From: an uncultured Desulfobulbaceae bacterium
GTDB lineage: Bacteria > Desulfobacterota > Desulfobulbia > Desulfobulbales > Desulfobulbaceae
Direction of reading: 5' to 3'
Length of the DNA stretch: 64,000 nt
NCBI GenBank assembly: GCA_947259225.1
Contig: CAMYLK010000002.1
Location: 62,001 to 126,000, forward strand
Positions within the stretch are counted from its first letter, which is position 1; each line of letters begins with the position of its first letter. The translations under genes and the position numbers were made by a program. The notes beneath the pieces were generated by a model that worked only from the letters and a program-made list of their open reading frames with translations, was not told the origin of the DNA and did not search any database. This document shows positions 18,254 through 27,113 of this stretch, piece after piece.

Positions 18254-18688
18254 TTATTGGATCGTAATACCTTGTCCAGAACCCTGACAGCCGGGACAGA
18301 TTCCCGTGAATTCAACATGGTGGCCAACTACCTGATATGAGGAGTTTGCCGCTGCAGCGTTTACCAGGTCGTCCATAACCGGGGTATCGATATCATCAAC
18401 TTTGCCGCAACCGGTACAGCGAATATGGTAGTGGGTATCAGTTGTCGCGTCAAAACGTTTCTGGGTACCACCTACTTCAAGCTTGAGGATCATACCGTTT
18501 TCAGCCATTAACTCGAGATTCCGGTATACGGTCCCGAGTCCTATACGCGGGAGGCGTTTACGCACCATGTCATACAGCTCGCTGGCGGTTGGATGGGTTT
18601 TGACTTTGGAGAGTTCTTCAAGAATGATTTGTCGCTGCGTTGTAAGCCGCATCATGTTAGGCGTACTTTTCATTTTAACTACACTCAT
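18254..18688 (-). CDS. Fur/PerR family metal-dependent repressor
   Basis: 144 residues. The winged-helix DNA-binding domain (about 15-85) includes LTTQRQIILEEL, HPTASELYDMVRKRLPRIGLGTVYRNLELMAENGMI. The dimerisation domain has RFDATTDTHYHIRCTGCGKVDDID and a second ICPGCQ, giving the two CxxC pairs of the structural zinc site. The TTDTHYHIRC segment resembles PerR-type sequences, but Fur and PerR cannot be separated safely by eye. ATG 18688 is the longest start; ATG at 18673 is also possible. Divergent from the dus gene across an AT-rich 114-bp gap. Confidence 0.92.
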   Translation of the reverse strand: MSVVKMKSTPNMMRLTTQRQIILEELSKVKTHPTASELYDMVRKRLPRIGLGTVYRNLELMAENGMILKLEVGGTQKRFDATTDTHYHIRCTGCGKVDDIDTPVMDDLVNAAAANSSYQVVGHHVEFTGICPGCQGSGQGITIQ

Positions 18689-18802
18689 TTTTAATTAATA
18701 GTAGATCGTAAGTCGGAATTAAAAATCATTCCTATTTAAATTTTAGAAAAACACACAAAATTGTCAAGTTATAAACTAATATCTTAGTCATTTTTTATTT
18801 TT

Positions 18803-19801
18803 ATGGCAACAGAAAGTCTTTCGGTTCGTCAATTGGTTATAAGTCCCCCCTTGCTGCTGGCACCTATGGCAGGCCTGACACATTCAGCCTTTCGTACACT
18901 TCTGATGTCATTTGGTGGTGTTGGTCTGCTGTCCACAGAGATGCTCTCAGCCAGAAGGCTACCTTCCGAAAATTCTTCAATATCACCTTATCTGATAAGA
19001 TCTGGATTTGAGCGTCCTTTGTCATATCAACTTTTTGTGACCAATGTAGGTGATGTGGAGAGAGCTGTGGATAAACTGCATGAATTTGGTGCTGATGCTG
19101 TCGACATCAACCTTGGCTGTCCTGCTCCCCGGGTCAGACAGGCTGGCGGCGGTAGTTCGCTCATGCAGCAAAACAGTACGATACGGGCTATTGTAAGAAC
19201 CGCAAGAGAAAGTACAGAACTGCCGCTGACTGCCAAGATCAGGCTAGGTGAAAGGTTGGACATGGAGAAGCTGAGAGACTTTTGCCTGATGTTGGAGGGT
19301 GAAGGGATTGATCTTTTGACAGTGCATGCCAGGCTTCGGGGTGAGGGTTTCTGCCGGCCTCCACGCTGGGAATGGATCGGGCATGTGAAGTCGTGGCTCA
19401 GCATTCCGGTCATAGCAAACGGCTCTGTTTTTTCGGTGGAAAATGCCCGTGCCTGTCTGCAGACATCCGGAGCTGATGGTCTTATGATCGGGAGAGCCGC
19501 CCCGCAGCAACCCTGGATTTTTGCTCATATTGCCCGTCGGGTTTACGGACACAATATCCCACCGAAAGAAATTAATCTTCCGGAGATATTCATGCATGTT
19601 GTACAGGAACTTGTAAACCGCTTTCGATCTGAACGACAGTTGGGCAGGTTGAAAGAGTTTACCCATTACTTTTCTGCTAATTATACCTTTGGCCATCACC
19701 TTGCATCAGCAGTCCAGTCCAGCTCATCTGTTCAGGAGGCTGTCACCAGGGCAGGGGCTTTTTTTGAAAAAAATGACAACCAAAATAAGCCTGATATCTA
19801 A
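18803..19801 (+). CDS. dusB: tRNA-dihydrouridine synthase
   Basis: 332-residue FMN enzyme reducing uridines in the tRNA D-loop. The TIM barrel begins LLLAPMAGLTHSAFRTL. The catalytic Cys is in DINLGCPAPRVRQAGGGSSLMQ, followed by LTAKIRLG (substrate Lys/Arg), LTVHARLR, PVIANGSVFS and GADGLMIGRAAPQQPWIF. A helical C-terminal domain ends the protein. DusB subtype is the default for a single copy outside gammaproteobacteria. No Shine-Dalgarno precedes the ATG, which lies in T-rich sequence. Confidence 0.9.
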   Translation: MATESLSVRQLVISPPLLLAPMAGLTHSAFRTLLMSFGGVGLLSTEMLSARRLPSENSSISPYLIRSGFERPLSYQLFVTNVGDVERAVDKLHEFGADAVDINLGCPAPRVRQAGGGSSLMQQNSTIRAIVRTARESTELPLTAKIRLGERLDMEKLRDFCLMLEGEGIDLLTVHARLRGEGFCRPPRWEWIGHVKSWLSIPVIANGSVFSVENARACLQTSGADGLMIGRAAPQQPWIFAHIARRVYGHNIPPKEINLPEIFMHVVQELVNRFRSERQLGRLKEFTHYFSANYTFGHHLASAVQSSSSVQEAVTRAGAFFEKNDNQNKPDI

Positions 19802-19826
19802 TAAACGATTTGGTTGTCGTACCTGT

Positions 19827-21113
19827 TCAGTGAAGTGAAGGATTGAAGTAGCCGGTTTGTAATTCAGGAAAAAGATTATGAAGCCGGGCAAGCCATTTTC
19901 GGAGACCCAGGGGTGCAGAATCTGCCAGGTGTTGTACAGTTCGCAGGTAGAGTTCAGGGTCAAGGTTCAAATTGCGAAGCTGAATCAAATCCGGATGGCA
20001 GGAATCAATGAGTTCGCACAGTCCGGCAAACTCCTGCGGATCGTCAGTAAAGCCAGGCAGGATGAAGTAGTTGAGAGAGACGTGCCGGCCGGCCTTCTTG
20101 ACCGCTGAAATTGATTTTTTAATATCTGCAAACGAGTACCCCTTTGGGCGGTAGTACCTTTCGTAGTACTCGGGTCGGGCGCTATTCAGTGAAACACGGA
20201 TAGAATCCAGCCCCGCATGAACAAGGCGTTCGACTGCCTCGGGAAGACTGGCATTGCTGTTAAGATTGATCGTCCCCCTTTGTGTTTCTGACCGAATAAG
20301 AGAAATGGATTTTTCCAGCGTTTCGGCCTGCAGCAGTGGTTCCCCCTCACATCCCTGACCAAAGCTCACGATCGGTTTAAACGCCTTTTCAAGATGAGGT
20401 ACAGCGACTTCTACAATCTCTGCAGGGCGTGGAACAAATTGTATTCTGTCCTGAGTTGCTGGGCAGCAGCCGGAGGGCTGCAGGGAGATGCAGCCGATAC
20501 ACGATGCATTACATCTGGGGGAAGTGGGAAGAGGCGCTTCCCAGCGGCCGAGGAAATAGTTGCGTGCCGCTGGGCATCCGTATGTCAGGCAGCATTTACC
20601 CAGGTGCTGAACGAGCCGGTTATGCCGGTACTGTTTTGTCAGTTTCCTGGTTTTCCGGTTAATTTTGTGCTGGTCAAATTGTGAGGCATCCTGACGGCAT
20701 TCACTGTCGGAACGGAAGCCTGTCACCCAGAATTTTCCTTCGGCCCAGCCTACAGCCGTATATGCAAAAAGCGGCAGGACAGGTGCATCAGCTGTTGTTT
20801 GGTAGGCGGCAGAGTAGAGTGCAGTATATGCGGGCGCCATAAAAGCAGCCACAGCCTGCGGCTGATCGTTATCATACGGGTTGTGGTCCAGAAGGGCCGC
20901 TTCATCGGTGTCAGGTTCAAAGCCGACCGGGAGTCTGCCGGGCAGGACAAAGAGTTCGCTGCCCTCGGGTAATTCAATAAGGTCATTTATGTCAGGAAGA
21001 GAGAATGTTCCGGCACTGCTCCCGGCCATCCTCAAGCCTGAATAATCAAGGATTTCCCCATGGCTGTTGGCAAAAACCAGCGAAGGAATCCGGCTAAGGG
21101 GGGGGTAGTGCAT
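19827..21113 (-). CDS. Radical SAM protein with extra cysteines
   Basis: 428 residues. A roughly 180-residue N-terminal domain without cysteine motifs is followed by a Cys-rich stretch with KCCLTYGC, then the radical SAM motif RCNASCIGC (CxxxCxxC) near residues 205-212, and SGCCP shortly after. The barrel continues with IVSFGQGCEGEPLL, TINLNSNAS, LDSIRVSLNSARPEYYERYYRP and VSLNYFILPGFTDD, so the core fold is complete. The flanking cysteines could bind an auxiliary Fe-S cluster. Reaction unknown. It lies 15 bp after the stop of an uncharacterised 140-residue gene, with which it is probably co-transcribed. Confidence 0.85.
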   Translation of the reverse strand: MHYPPLSRIPSLVFANSHGEILDYSGLRMAGSSAGTFSLPDINDLIELPEGSELFVLPGRLPVGFEPDTDEAALLDHNPYDNDQPQAVAAFMAPAYTALYSAAYQTTADAPVLPLFAYTAVGWAEGKFWVTGFRSDSECRQDASQFDQHKINRKTRKLTKQYRHNRLVQHLGKCCLTYGCPAARNYFLGRWEAPLPTSPRCNASCIGCISLQPSGCCPATQDRIQFVPRPAEIVEVAVPHLEKAFKPIVSFGQGCEGEPLLQAETLEKSISLIRSETQRGTINLNSNASLPEAVERLVHAGLDSIRVSLNSARPEYYERYYRPKGYSFADIKKSISAVKKAGRHVSLNYFILPGFTDDPQEFAGLCELIDSCHPDLIQLRNLNLDPELYLRTVQHLADSAPLGLRKWLARLHNLFPELQTGYFNPSLH

Positions 21114-21128
21114 TCTTAGGGCAGAACT

Positions 21129-21551
21129 TTATCGCGGGCGGATTTTAGAAAGCACAGAGTCAACAGCTTTGTAGACATCAAGGTCGTCGCCGAACACATC
21201 CTTGATATTGGGATGATCAATCAGGTCCTCTATAACGAACTGAGTGATGTACAGGCTGAGTATATTCGGGTCCTGGGCGACTGAGCGGATAGGGGCAATT
21301 TTGAACTGCATATCAAACTCTTCAATATCACTCAAGCTTTTCAGCTGCTTTTCAACTGTCTCGCGAATCGCCCTGTCAGAATTGGTTTCAATTATATGTT
21401 CATCGATAAGCCGCTGGACAAGAGCTGTCGCCAATTCAGGAGCATTGTCCCTGGCCTTGGTCAGAAGGAAACGCCGCTCTCTTTCCCTCTTGCGGTCTAT
21501 GGCGTCAATGGTCCTGTTCGTTGAACTGTTGGGTATATGGGAACGAGCCAT
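21129..21551 (-). CDS. Conserved-looking hypothetical protein, partner of radical SAM gene
   Basis: 140 residues, soluble, largely helical, no cysteines. It starts with a basic, Arg-rich stretch (DAIDRKRERERRFLLTKARD) and ends with FVIEDLIDHPNIKDVFGDDLDVYKAVDSVLSKIRPR. A clear ribosome site (AAGGAG seven bases before ATG 21551) and tight coupling to the downstream radical SAM gene (15 bp) support a real gene. I do not recognise the family. A partner or scaffold role for the radical SAM enzyme is only suggested by position. Confidence 0.7.
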   Translation of the reverse strand: MARSHIPNSSTNRTIDAIDRKRERERRFLLTKARDNAPELATALVQRLIDEHIIETNSDRAIRETVEKQLKSLSDIEEFDMQFKIAPIRSVAQDPNILSLYITQFVIEDLIDHPNIKDVFGDDLDVYKAVDSVLSKIRPR

Positions 21552-21644
21552 GTGGGTCTCCTTGGTCTGTTTGGATCAAAATAGATATCTGTTCCGGTGA
21601 ATGTATCAGGATGCCGGGTTAAATTCAATGAATGAGTGAGTTGA

Positions 21645-23834
21645 TTACTCTTTTTCATCCTCACTGAGGTAAAGCTTTCTGAAGACACTCATCTGCTCGG
21701 CTGTTTTACTGTCCAGTCTGAGGTCATATTTCCGGACATATTCCGCGATCATCCTATGCGTGTTGAAAATAGGAACGTTCAACATCAGGTTGTTAATGGC
21801 CATGTCAAGGTAGCGTTCCGGCTGTTCGTAATAGGTGTGTAATATTTCCGGGAGAACATTGTAAAAAGAAAGAGAGTCCTCCTCGTAGAGAAGTGTGTGC
21901 CGGTCTTCACTCAAATTGGCCTCTTCAACAGCCCCTTCATAGCCGAATTTCCAGCCGGTTTGTCCTTCATGATATCCTTCAACCCACCACCCGTCCATTA
22001 CGCTGATGTTTGGAACACCGTTCATGGCGGCCTTCATGCCGCTTGTTCCACTTGCTTCAAGAGGTCGTTTGGGACTGTTCAGCCAGGCATGTGAGCCGGA
22101 AACCATCATTTTGGCTATCTCCATGTCATACCCCGGAATAAAAATAAGTTTGGCCAGACCATTGCTTTCTTTATAGAGTTTTTCCTGAATGTCGAGGATA
22201 AGCTTTATAACTGTTTTTCCGGGTTCGTCCTGTGGATGCGCTTTACCAGCAAAGATAAAATTAATTTTCCTGTTTCCCTTAACGAGAATATCGGCCAGGG
22301 TAGTTATGTCGTCAAAAATAAGATCAGCTCGTTTATATGTTGAAAAGCGCCTCGCGAAACCAATGGTGTAAACGCCAGGTTCGAGAAAGGAGTCTGCTTC
22401 AATAAATGAAAGGTAGTTGGGTGGCTCTAACCAGGTTTCACTCATCTGGGTACGGTGGGTGGTGAGCATGTTATTTACATATTCAGTGAGAAGCGTGTTG
22501 TCCTCCTGCCATGCTGTCCGGAACCGTTGCCGGAAGTCATTACTGGCAAGAAGGTCTGTGTTTGTGAAACATCCGGGGTTGTCCCTCCAGCAGGCGACTT
22601 CTTCGGAGGTGTCAAAAACCCTCGATCTGTTCTCACTCGCCCAGGTAGCCAGATGTACTCCGTTGGTTATTGCCTGGATTTTGTCGGCAAATTTGGGAAA
22701 TTGCCGCTGGGTAACATCCCTGTGCAACCTGCTAACACTGTTGACCGCCCTGTTCACCCGCATGGCAAAAGATGTAAAATTATATTCACTCGGAGCCTCA
22801 TCATCATAGGCCATAAGATTCAGTATATGCCTGCATGTTTTCTGAGTAATTTTTGAGTAAAGGGTTTTGTCAAACCGGTCATGGCCTGCTTTTACCGGAG
22901 TATGAATCGTATACACTATCCCCTGGGCGACTTTGTTCCCGGCAGAAAGAATATTTTCATCTGTAACTGTTTCAGCAAATTTCGATCCAAGCAAGTTCCG
23001 AAGTTCCCGGAGCATGAGGTGCAGTGTTACTGCAACTCCATGTTGTTCGTTGAGATGAAATGTATTGGCAGTCAGGCCAAGTTTTTCCATAACCGGTAAT
23101 ACAACTGAGCCGAGGAGACGACGCTGGTTGGCTTTCATCAGGTCTGTTTTGGCACTGTACAGCTGCCGGCAGGCTTCCCTGACCCATTCGGGAGATGACG
23201 GCAGGTTATAATCCAGAAGGAACTCGGGCACAAAATAGTCAAGATCCTGGGCTATCTCCATTTTCATCCATACATGGGCCTTAATGCCAGTGGCTTTTTC
23301 GTCACCGTTGAACATGGGGACTGTAACTTCAAGGGGTCTTTCAGGGTTACCTGCTTCATGAAGCTGGAACAGGGTCGGCGTGTCTTCAGGCCTCCAGGAA
23401 GTAGCATGGTCTATCTGGCCGAGTTGTGAGTCGACATGCTGCGAGAAGTACCCCTCCCTGTAAAGCAGGCTGACCGCTGCGACAGGGATATGGGTGTCTG
23501 CAAAACTTTTTAAGGTGTCACCCGCCAGTACACCGAGCCCGCCGCTATAGTTAGGGATTTTTCGGGGTCCGTGAAGATATTTATCAATCAGTCCCTTGAT
23601 ATGCTCGTCGGTAGAGTCTGTGAGTTCCTTTTTCAGGAGAAAATCTTTGACAGGATGAAAAACATCGGGATCAGCTCCGATTTCCATTGAAATATAAATT
23701 ACCGAATTCTCATCAGTACTTGTCAGCCTTTTCCAGACAGTATCAAAAGTCTGCTGAGATACGCCGAAATATGAACCAAAATCATTGCTGCATGTAACTT
23801 CTTGTAATAATGATATATTTTTCTGTTCAGTCAT
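21645..23834 (-). CDS. glgP: Alpha-glucan (glycogen/maltodextrin) phosphorylase, short type
   Basis: 729 residues. Phosphorolytic release of glucose-1-phosphate from alpha-1,4-glucans. Motifs: IYISMEIG, PNYSGGLGVLAGDTLKS, LNEQHGVAVTLHLM, FARRFSTYKRADLIF, IFAGKAHPQDEPGK and WLNSPKRPLEASGTSGMKAAMNG. The last holds the phosphate/PLP region, including the cofactor Lys. The length and the GKAHPQDEPGK variant place it with the shorter archaeal/thermophile-like phosphorylases rather than the 800-plus residue E. coli type. It stands alone on the minus strand, 93 bp upstream of the hypothetical/radical SAM pair, and no other glycogen gene is in view. Confidence 0.93.
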   Translation of the reverse strand: MTEQKNISLLQEVTCSNDFGSYFGVSQQTFDTVWKRLTSTDENSVIYISMEIGADPDVFHPVKDFLLKKELTDSTDEHIKGLIDKYLHGPRKIPNYSGGLGVLAGDTLKSFADTHIPVAAVSLLYREGYFSQHVDSQLGQIDHATSWRPEDTPTLFQLHEAGNPERPLEVTVPMFNGDEKATGIKAHVWMKMEIAQDLDYFVPEFLLDYNLPSSPEWVREACRQLYSAKTDLMKANQRRLLGSVVLPVMEKLGLTANTFHLNEQHGVAVTLHLMLRELRNLLGSKFAETVTDENILSAGNKVAQGIVYTIHTPVKAGHDRFDKTLYSKITQKTCRHILNLMAYDDEAPSEYNFTSFAMRVNRAVNSVSRLHRDVTQRQFPKFADKIQAITNGVHLATWASENRSRVFDTSEEVACWRDNPGCFTNTDLLASNDFRQRFRTAWQEDNTLLTEYVNNMLTTHRTQMSETWLEPPNYLSFIEADSFLEPGVYTIGFARRFSTYKRADLIFDDITTLADILVKGNRKINFIFAGKAHPQDEPGKTVIKLILDIQEKLYKESNGLAKLIFIPGYDMEIAKMMVSGSHAWLNSPKRPLEASGTSGMKAAMNGVPNISVMDGWWVEGYHEGQTGWKFGYEGAVEEANLSEDRHTLLYEEDSLSFYNVLPEILHTYYEQPERYLDMAINNLMLNVPIFNTHRMIAEYVRKYDLRLDSKTAEQMSVFRKLYLSEDEKE

Positions 23835-24026
23835 TATGAAAATGTATTTTTACCAAAAGGGTTAGAATGAAAAGATCAGTAATCAGGAGAAAATATATTT
23901 AGAACTCAGGGAACAGATTTGCAAGTGAATTTATACAGTCCGAAAAAAATGTTGAATTCCTCACTGATTTTAGTAGTGTATGACGTAAATTTACTAGTTG
24001 GATAGCGATGAATATTGGAGGAAGGT

Positions 24027-24548
24027 ATGAGTGGACATAGATCTTTGCTTCTGTCAGCCGTGTTAGTACTGTTAGTTGGCATCATGTTTTCGGGTTGTGG
24101 TAAAAAGACTGTCAGTGGGTCGGGTACTGGAGGTGACCCTGGTGCTATGGGATCTGATGAACCGCTTGAGACTCAAGCAGTCGCCGGGGATAACATCATG
24201 GAGGGCCGCACTTCAGGGCCAATGCTTCCGGTTTACTTTGACTTTGATTCTTCAATGGTTCGTACTGATCAGGTTGAGCGCATTGAGTCCAATGCGGATT
24301 TTCTCAAACAGAATACCGGGGTGAATATCCGAATCGAAGGGAATTGCGACCCACGGGGTACAAAAGAATATAACCTTGCTCTTGGCGAAAGACGGGCCCA
24401 GAGTGCTAAAAAATACCTGGTTAACCTTGGTGTTGATGCGTCCCGTTTGAATACTGTAAGCTGGGGAGAGGAAAAATTACTCCTCTACGGTCATGATGAG
24501 TTGTCATGGGCGCAGAACAGACGGGATGATTTTGTTATTGTCAAATAG
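24027..24548 (+). CDS. pal: Peptidoglycan-associated lipoprotein Pal
   Basis: 173 residues. A lipoprotein signal ends in the lipobox FSGC near residue 24, and a Gly/Ser-rich linker follows. The OmpA-like peptidoglycan-binding domain (about 70-173) has VYFDFDSSMVRTDQ, NIRIEGNCDPRGTKEYNLALGERRAQSAKKYL and VSWGEEK. The usual GHaD motif is GNCD here. Anchored in the outer membrane, it links the envelope to peptidoglycan. GGAGGAAGGT just before ATG 24027 fixes the start. The tol genes are not in the window; skp follows. Confidence 0.92.
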   Translation: MSGHRSLLLSAVLVLLVGIMFSGCGKKTVSGSGTGGDPGAMGSDEPLETQAVAGDNIMEGRTSGPMLPVYFDFDSSMVRTDQVERIESNADFLKQNTGVNIRIEGNCDPRGTKEYNLALGERRAQSAKKYLVNLGVDASRLNTVSWGEEKLLLYGHDELSWAQNRRDDFVIVK

Positions 24549-24571
24549 GGTATTATTTTTCGATTGATTCC

Positions 24572-24602
24572 CGGGAGGGGGCGTTTGCCCTCTCCCGTTT
24601 TT
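24572..24602 (+). terminator. Rho-independent terminator after pal
   Basis: An 11-bp stem (24572-24582 with 24587-24597, one G-T pair) with loop GTTT is followed by TTTTT. Strong intrinsic terminator separating pal from skp. Confidence 0.9.
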
Positions 24603-24669
24603 GTTTTAAACACTTGATTAATTGAAAAATATTTTCCCTCTCATATTATTTGAACGAAAGGAGAACATT

Positions 24670-25203
24670 GTGAAAGTATCTAAAAAGTTACCAGTAATTA
24701 TTATTGCAGCTTTAATTATCGCTGTAGCTTTCCTTCCAGGAAGCTTTGTCCAGGCTGCTGACACCACTATAGTGGTACTTGACATGCAGAAGGCTCTATC
24801 CGGCTCAGAAGCCGGGAAAAAAGCTCAACAGGCAATGGAAAAGAAAGTCAAAGAACTGCAGGAGAAATTTAAGGCAGAAGAAGAAGCCCTCATGGTCCTT
24901 CAGGAAGATATCGAAAAAAAGAGTTCGGTATGGAGTGAAGAGAAAAAACAGGATAAGGCCATTGAATTCCAGAAAAAACGCCGTGATCTCCGAGTTAAGC
25001 AGGATGACGCCAACCTTGAGCTCAAGGCGCTGCAGGAAAAACAGCTGGGACCTATTCTTCAGGAAATGGAAAAGGTTGTTGACAAATTGGCTCAGGAGAA
25101 AGGCTACAATATCATCCTTCCCAGGGCGGCCGTTGTCTTTGCTGGTAAAACAGTTGATGTAACTGACGAGGTGACCAAGGCGCTCAACGATGTAACGAAA
25201 TAA
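24670..25203 (+). CDS. skp: Periplasmic chaperone Skp/OmpH family
   Basis: 177 residues with a signal peptide (about 1-30, cleavage after VQA-A). The mature protein is the Skp fold: a short strand IVVLDMQKAL, a long charged coiled coil (about 50-145), and a final ILPRAAVVFAGKTVDVTDEV strand region. It holds unfolded outer-membrane proteins in the periplasm. An upstream in-frame TTG (24622) would destroy the signal peptide; GTG at 24670 with AAAGGAG upstream is the correct start. bamA and lpxD, frequent neighbours, are absent. Confidence 0.9.
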   Translation: MKVSKKLPVIIIAALIIAVAFLPGSFVQAADTTIVVLDMQKALSGSEAGKKAQQAMEKKVKELQEKFKAEEEALMVLQEDIEKKSSVWSEEKKQDKAIEFQKKRRDLRVKQDDANLELKALQEKQLGPILQEMEKVVDKLAQEKGYNIILPRAAVVFAGKTVDVTDEVTKALNDVTK

Positions 25204-25281
25204 TGGCTCTGAATACTCGCTGAGTCCAGGTGTAAAACGTGTGGAAATTGTCTGAAAAGACTCTCGTATTGCACAGACGCA

Positions 25282-26100
25282 TTGAACCCTCTTGAATTTA
25301 TTAAATTCACCCCAATGTCTAATTGTGGTGAATGTGGTTATCCCTCCTGCCTTGCCTTTGCGGTTGCTGTAACCAAGGGCGGAACGGATCCAGCCAAATG
25401 CCAGTATATTGATCCGGCTGCCCTTGAAGAAGTTGATCCGGCCAGGTCCGATGAGGATGGACTGGAGAAAGTTAATCGGGGGCAGAATGAGCGGGACATG
25501 GCCCTGGTTTCCCACCTGAAATCAAAGATCCATAACCTGGATTTTGAAAACCTGGTATCGCTTTTAGGTGCTGGCTGGATAGCTCAACAGCCTGATCGGC
25601 TCAACTTCATATATTTAGGCCGGAAGGTTGAGTTGGCCAGAGATCAGGTACTCATGGAAGGGAGTAACCTTGTTGACCCTCGGGACCAGATTCTCCTGTA
25701 TAACTATGTATCGTTCGGTGGCGGAAACGAGCCCCGGCTGGATTGGGTGGGAATGGAAAGCCTCCCGAACTCCATATCAAAAGTCCGTACCCTTTCTGCC
25801 TATTGTGAGCAGCCGCTGGCTACAAGGTTCAGCGGTCGTGCCAACCGCCTCTCTGAAATCTGTAGTGAGCTGAATGCAGTTCCGGGCCCGAGTGACCAGA
25901 GTGCAACTGTCGGATGTATCATTCCGGTATTACCCCGGGTTCCGCACTACCTTTTATTCTGGGATGCTGAGCCTGAAGACGGTTTTGACAGCCGGGTCAA
26001 AGTACTTTTCGACCAGCATGTTCTCGATTTTCTCGATATTGAATCTCTGGTATTTTCCGCCGAACGTATGGCGGAACGCATTTTGGAGCTAGATACTTGA
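25282..26100 (+). CDS. Fe-S (4Fe-4S) domain and DUF3786 protein
   Basis: 272 residues. The N-terminus NPLEFIKFTPMSNCGECGYPSCLAFAVAV...C is a CxxCGxxxC...C four-iron cluster motif of the type found in corrinoid Fe-S proteins and in RnfB. The rest (about 80-270) matches DUF3786: FIYLGRKVELARDQVLMEGS, DQILLYNYVSFGG and PVLPRVPHYLLFWDAEPEDGFDSRVKVLFD. Such proteins are common in anaerobic Desulfobacterota and clostridia, with unproven function; corrinoid or methyl transfer is a guess. No ATG precedes the conserved NPLE, so TTG 25282 is used. It overlaps the heptose kinase start by 4 bp. Confidence 0.82.
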   Translation: MNPLEFIKFTPMSNCGECGYPSCLAFAVAVTKGGTDPAKCQYIDPAALEEVDPARSDEDGLEKVNRGQNERDMALVSHLKSKIHNLDFENLVSLLGAGWIAQQPDRLNFIYLGRKVELARDQVLMEGSNLVDPRDQILLYNYVSFGGGNEPRLDWVGMESLPNSISKVRTLSAYCEQPLATRFSGRANRLSEICSELNAVPGPSDQSATVGCIIPVLPRVPHYLLFWDAEPEDGFDSRVKVLFDQHVLDFLDIESLVFSAERMAERILELDT

Positions 26101-27095
26101 CTAAGGTTAATACATTGCACAGGGCTGTTACCGGTTTTGAAAAAGTCCGGGTCCTGGTCATCGGTGACATTATCGTTGATCAGTTTATCTGGGGGGCGGT
26201 TTCCCGTATCTCTCCGGAAGCCCCTGTACCGGTAGTTAATGTCAACAAGGAAGAATTCCTCCTTGGCGGTAGTGCCAATGTTCTGAAAAATATTTATTCC
26301 CTGGGCGGAACCGGAGCTCTGTGCGGTATAATAGGAAACGACGTGATGGGTGGGCAGCTGGTTGAACTGGTCAGCAAGTTGCCGGCGCCGGTAGAGGGGC
26401 TGGTACGAGGTGAAAGACCGACTACAGTCAAGACCCGTGTTGTAGCGCAGGGGCAGCAGGTGGTTCGCTTTGACAGGGAAAAAACAGGTGTGCTTTCCAA
26501 AAGACCCCTTGGGGAAATGATTGAATACCTTGAGAATCATCTGGCTGATTTTGACGCTGTAATCGTTTCTGATTATTCAAAGGGAGTCATTAACGAGCCC
26601 CTTATGATTCGACTGCACCAGTTGCGGCGTGATATAATGAATCGCGAGGGCCGTAACCTTCCCATGATAGTTGATCCCAAGCCAGCGAATCTTCATCGTT
26701 TTATTGGTGCGACAGTGATAACGCCAAACAATCATGAAGCCAGTCTGATGAGTGGTATGGAAATACGTGATGATCGGGCGCTATTAGTTGCTGCCCGTCA
26801 TATAAAAGAGGATATCGGCTGTGAAGCAGTGCTGATAACCAGGGGAGAATCAGGGATGGCCCTGCTCCAGGAAGATGACCAGCTTGTGACAATTCCAACT
26901 ATGGCCAAAGAAGTCTATGATGTTACAGGTGCGGGTGATACAGTTGCCGCAACCCTTGCACTGGGGCTGGGCGCAGGATGTTCAATGTCTGAGTCTGCGG
27001 TTATGGCCAACCATGCTGCCGGTATAGTTGTGGGCAAGGTAGGAACCGCTTCGGTGACGGCCGATGAACTCTGTAATGCTTTGCAGGCTGAATAA
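26097..27095 (+). CDS. hldE: D-glycero-beta-D-manno-heptose-7-phosphate kinase
   Basis: 332 residues of the PfkB/ribokinase family. VLVIGDIIVDQFIWGAVSRISPEAPVPVV is characteristic of the HldE kinase domain, with GGSANVLKNI, VIVSDYSKGVI and the catalytic DVTGAGDTV near the C-terminus. It makes heptose-1,7-bisphosphate for LPS core. The cytidylyltransferase half of bifunctional HldE is missing, so this is a monofunctional (HldA/RfaE1-like) enzyme, and the nucleotidyltransferase must be elsewhere. It starts at TTG 26097, overlapping the preceding stop by 4 bp, so translation is probably coupled. Confidence 0.9.
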   Translation: MTKVNTLHRAVTGFEKVRVLVIGDIIVDQFIWGAVSRISPEAPVPVVNVNKEEFLLGGSANVLKNIYSLGGTGALCGIIGNDVMGGQLVELVSKLPAPVEGLVRGERPTTVKTRVVAQGQQVVRFDREKTGVLSKRPLGEMIEYLENHLADFDAVIVSDYSKGVINEPLMIRLHQLRRDIMNREGRNLPMIVDPKPANLHRFIGATVITPNNHEASLMSGMEIRDDRALLVAARHIKEDIGCEAVLITRGESGMALLQEDDQLVTIPTMAKEVYDVTGAGDTVAATLALGLGAGCSMSESAVMANHAAGIVVGKVGTASVTADELCNALQAE

Positions 27096-27113
27096 TAATA
27101 AAGGGAGGAACAT

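Noticed and set aside
24805-25515. 236-codon minus-strand frame opposite skp
   Set aside because: Composition (runs of F and L) reflects the antisense of the Lys/Glu-rich Skp coiled coil. It spans two real genes and has no ribosome site or recognisable domain.
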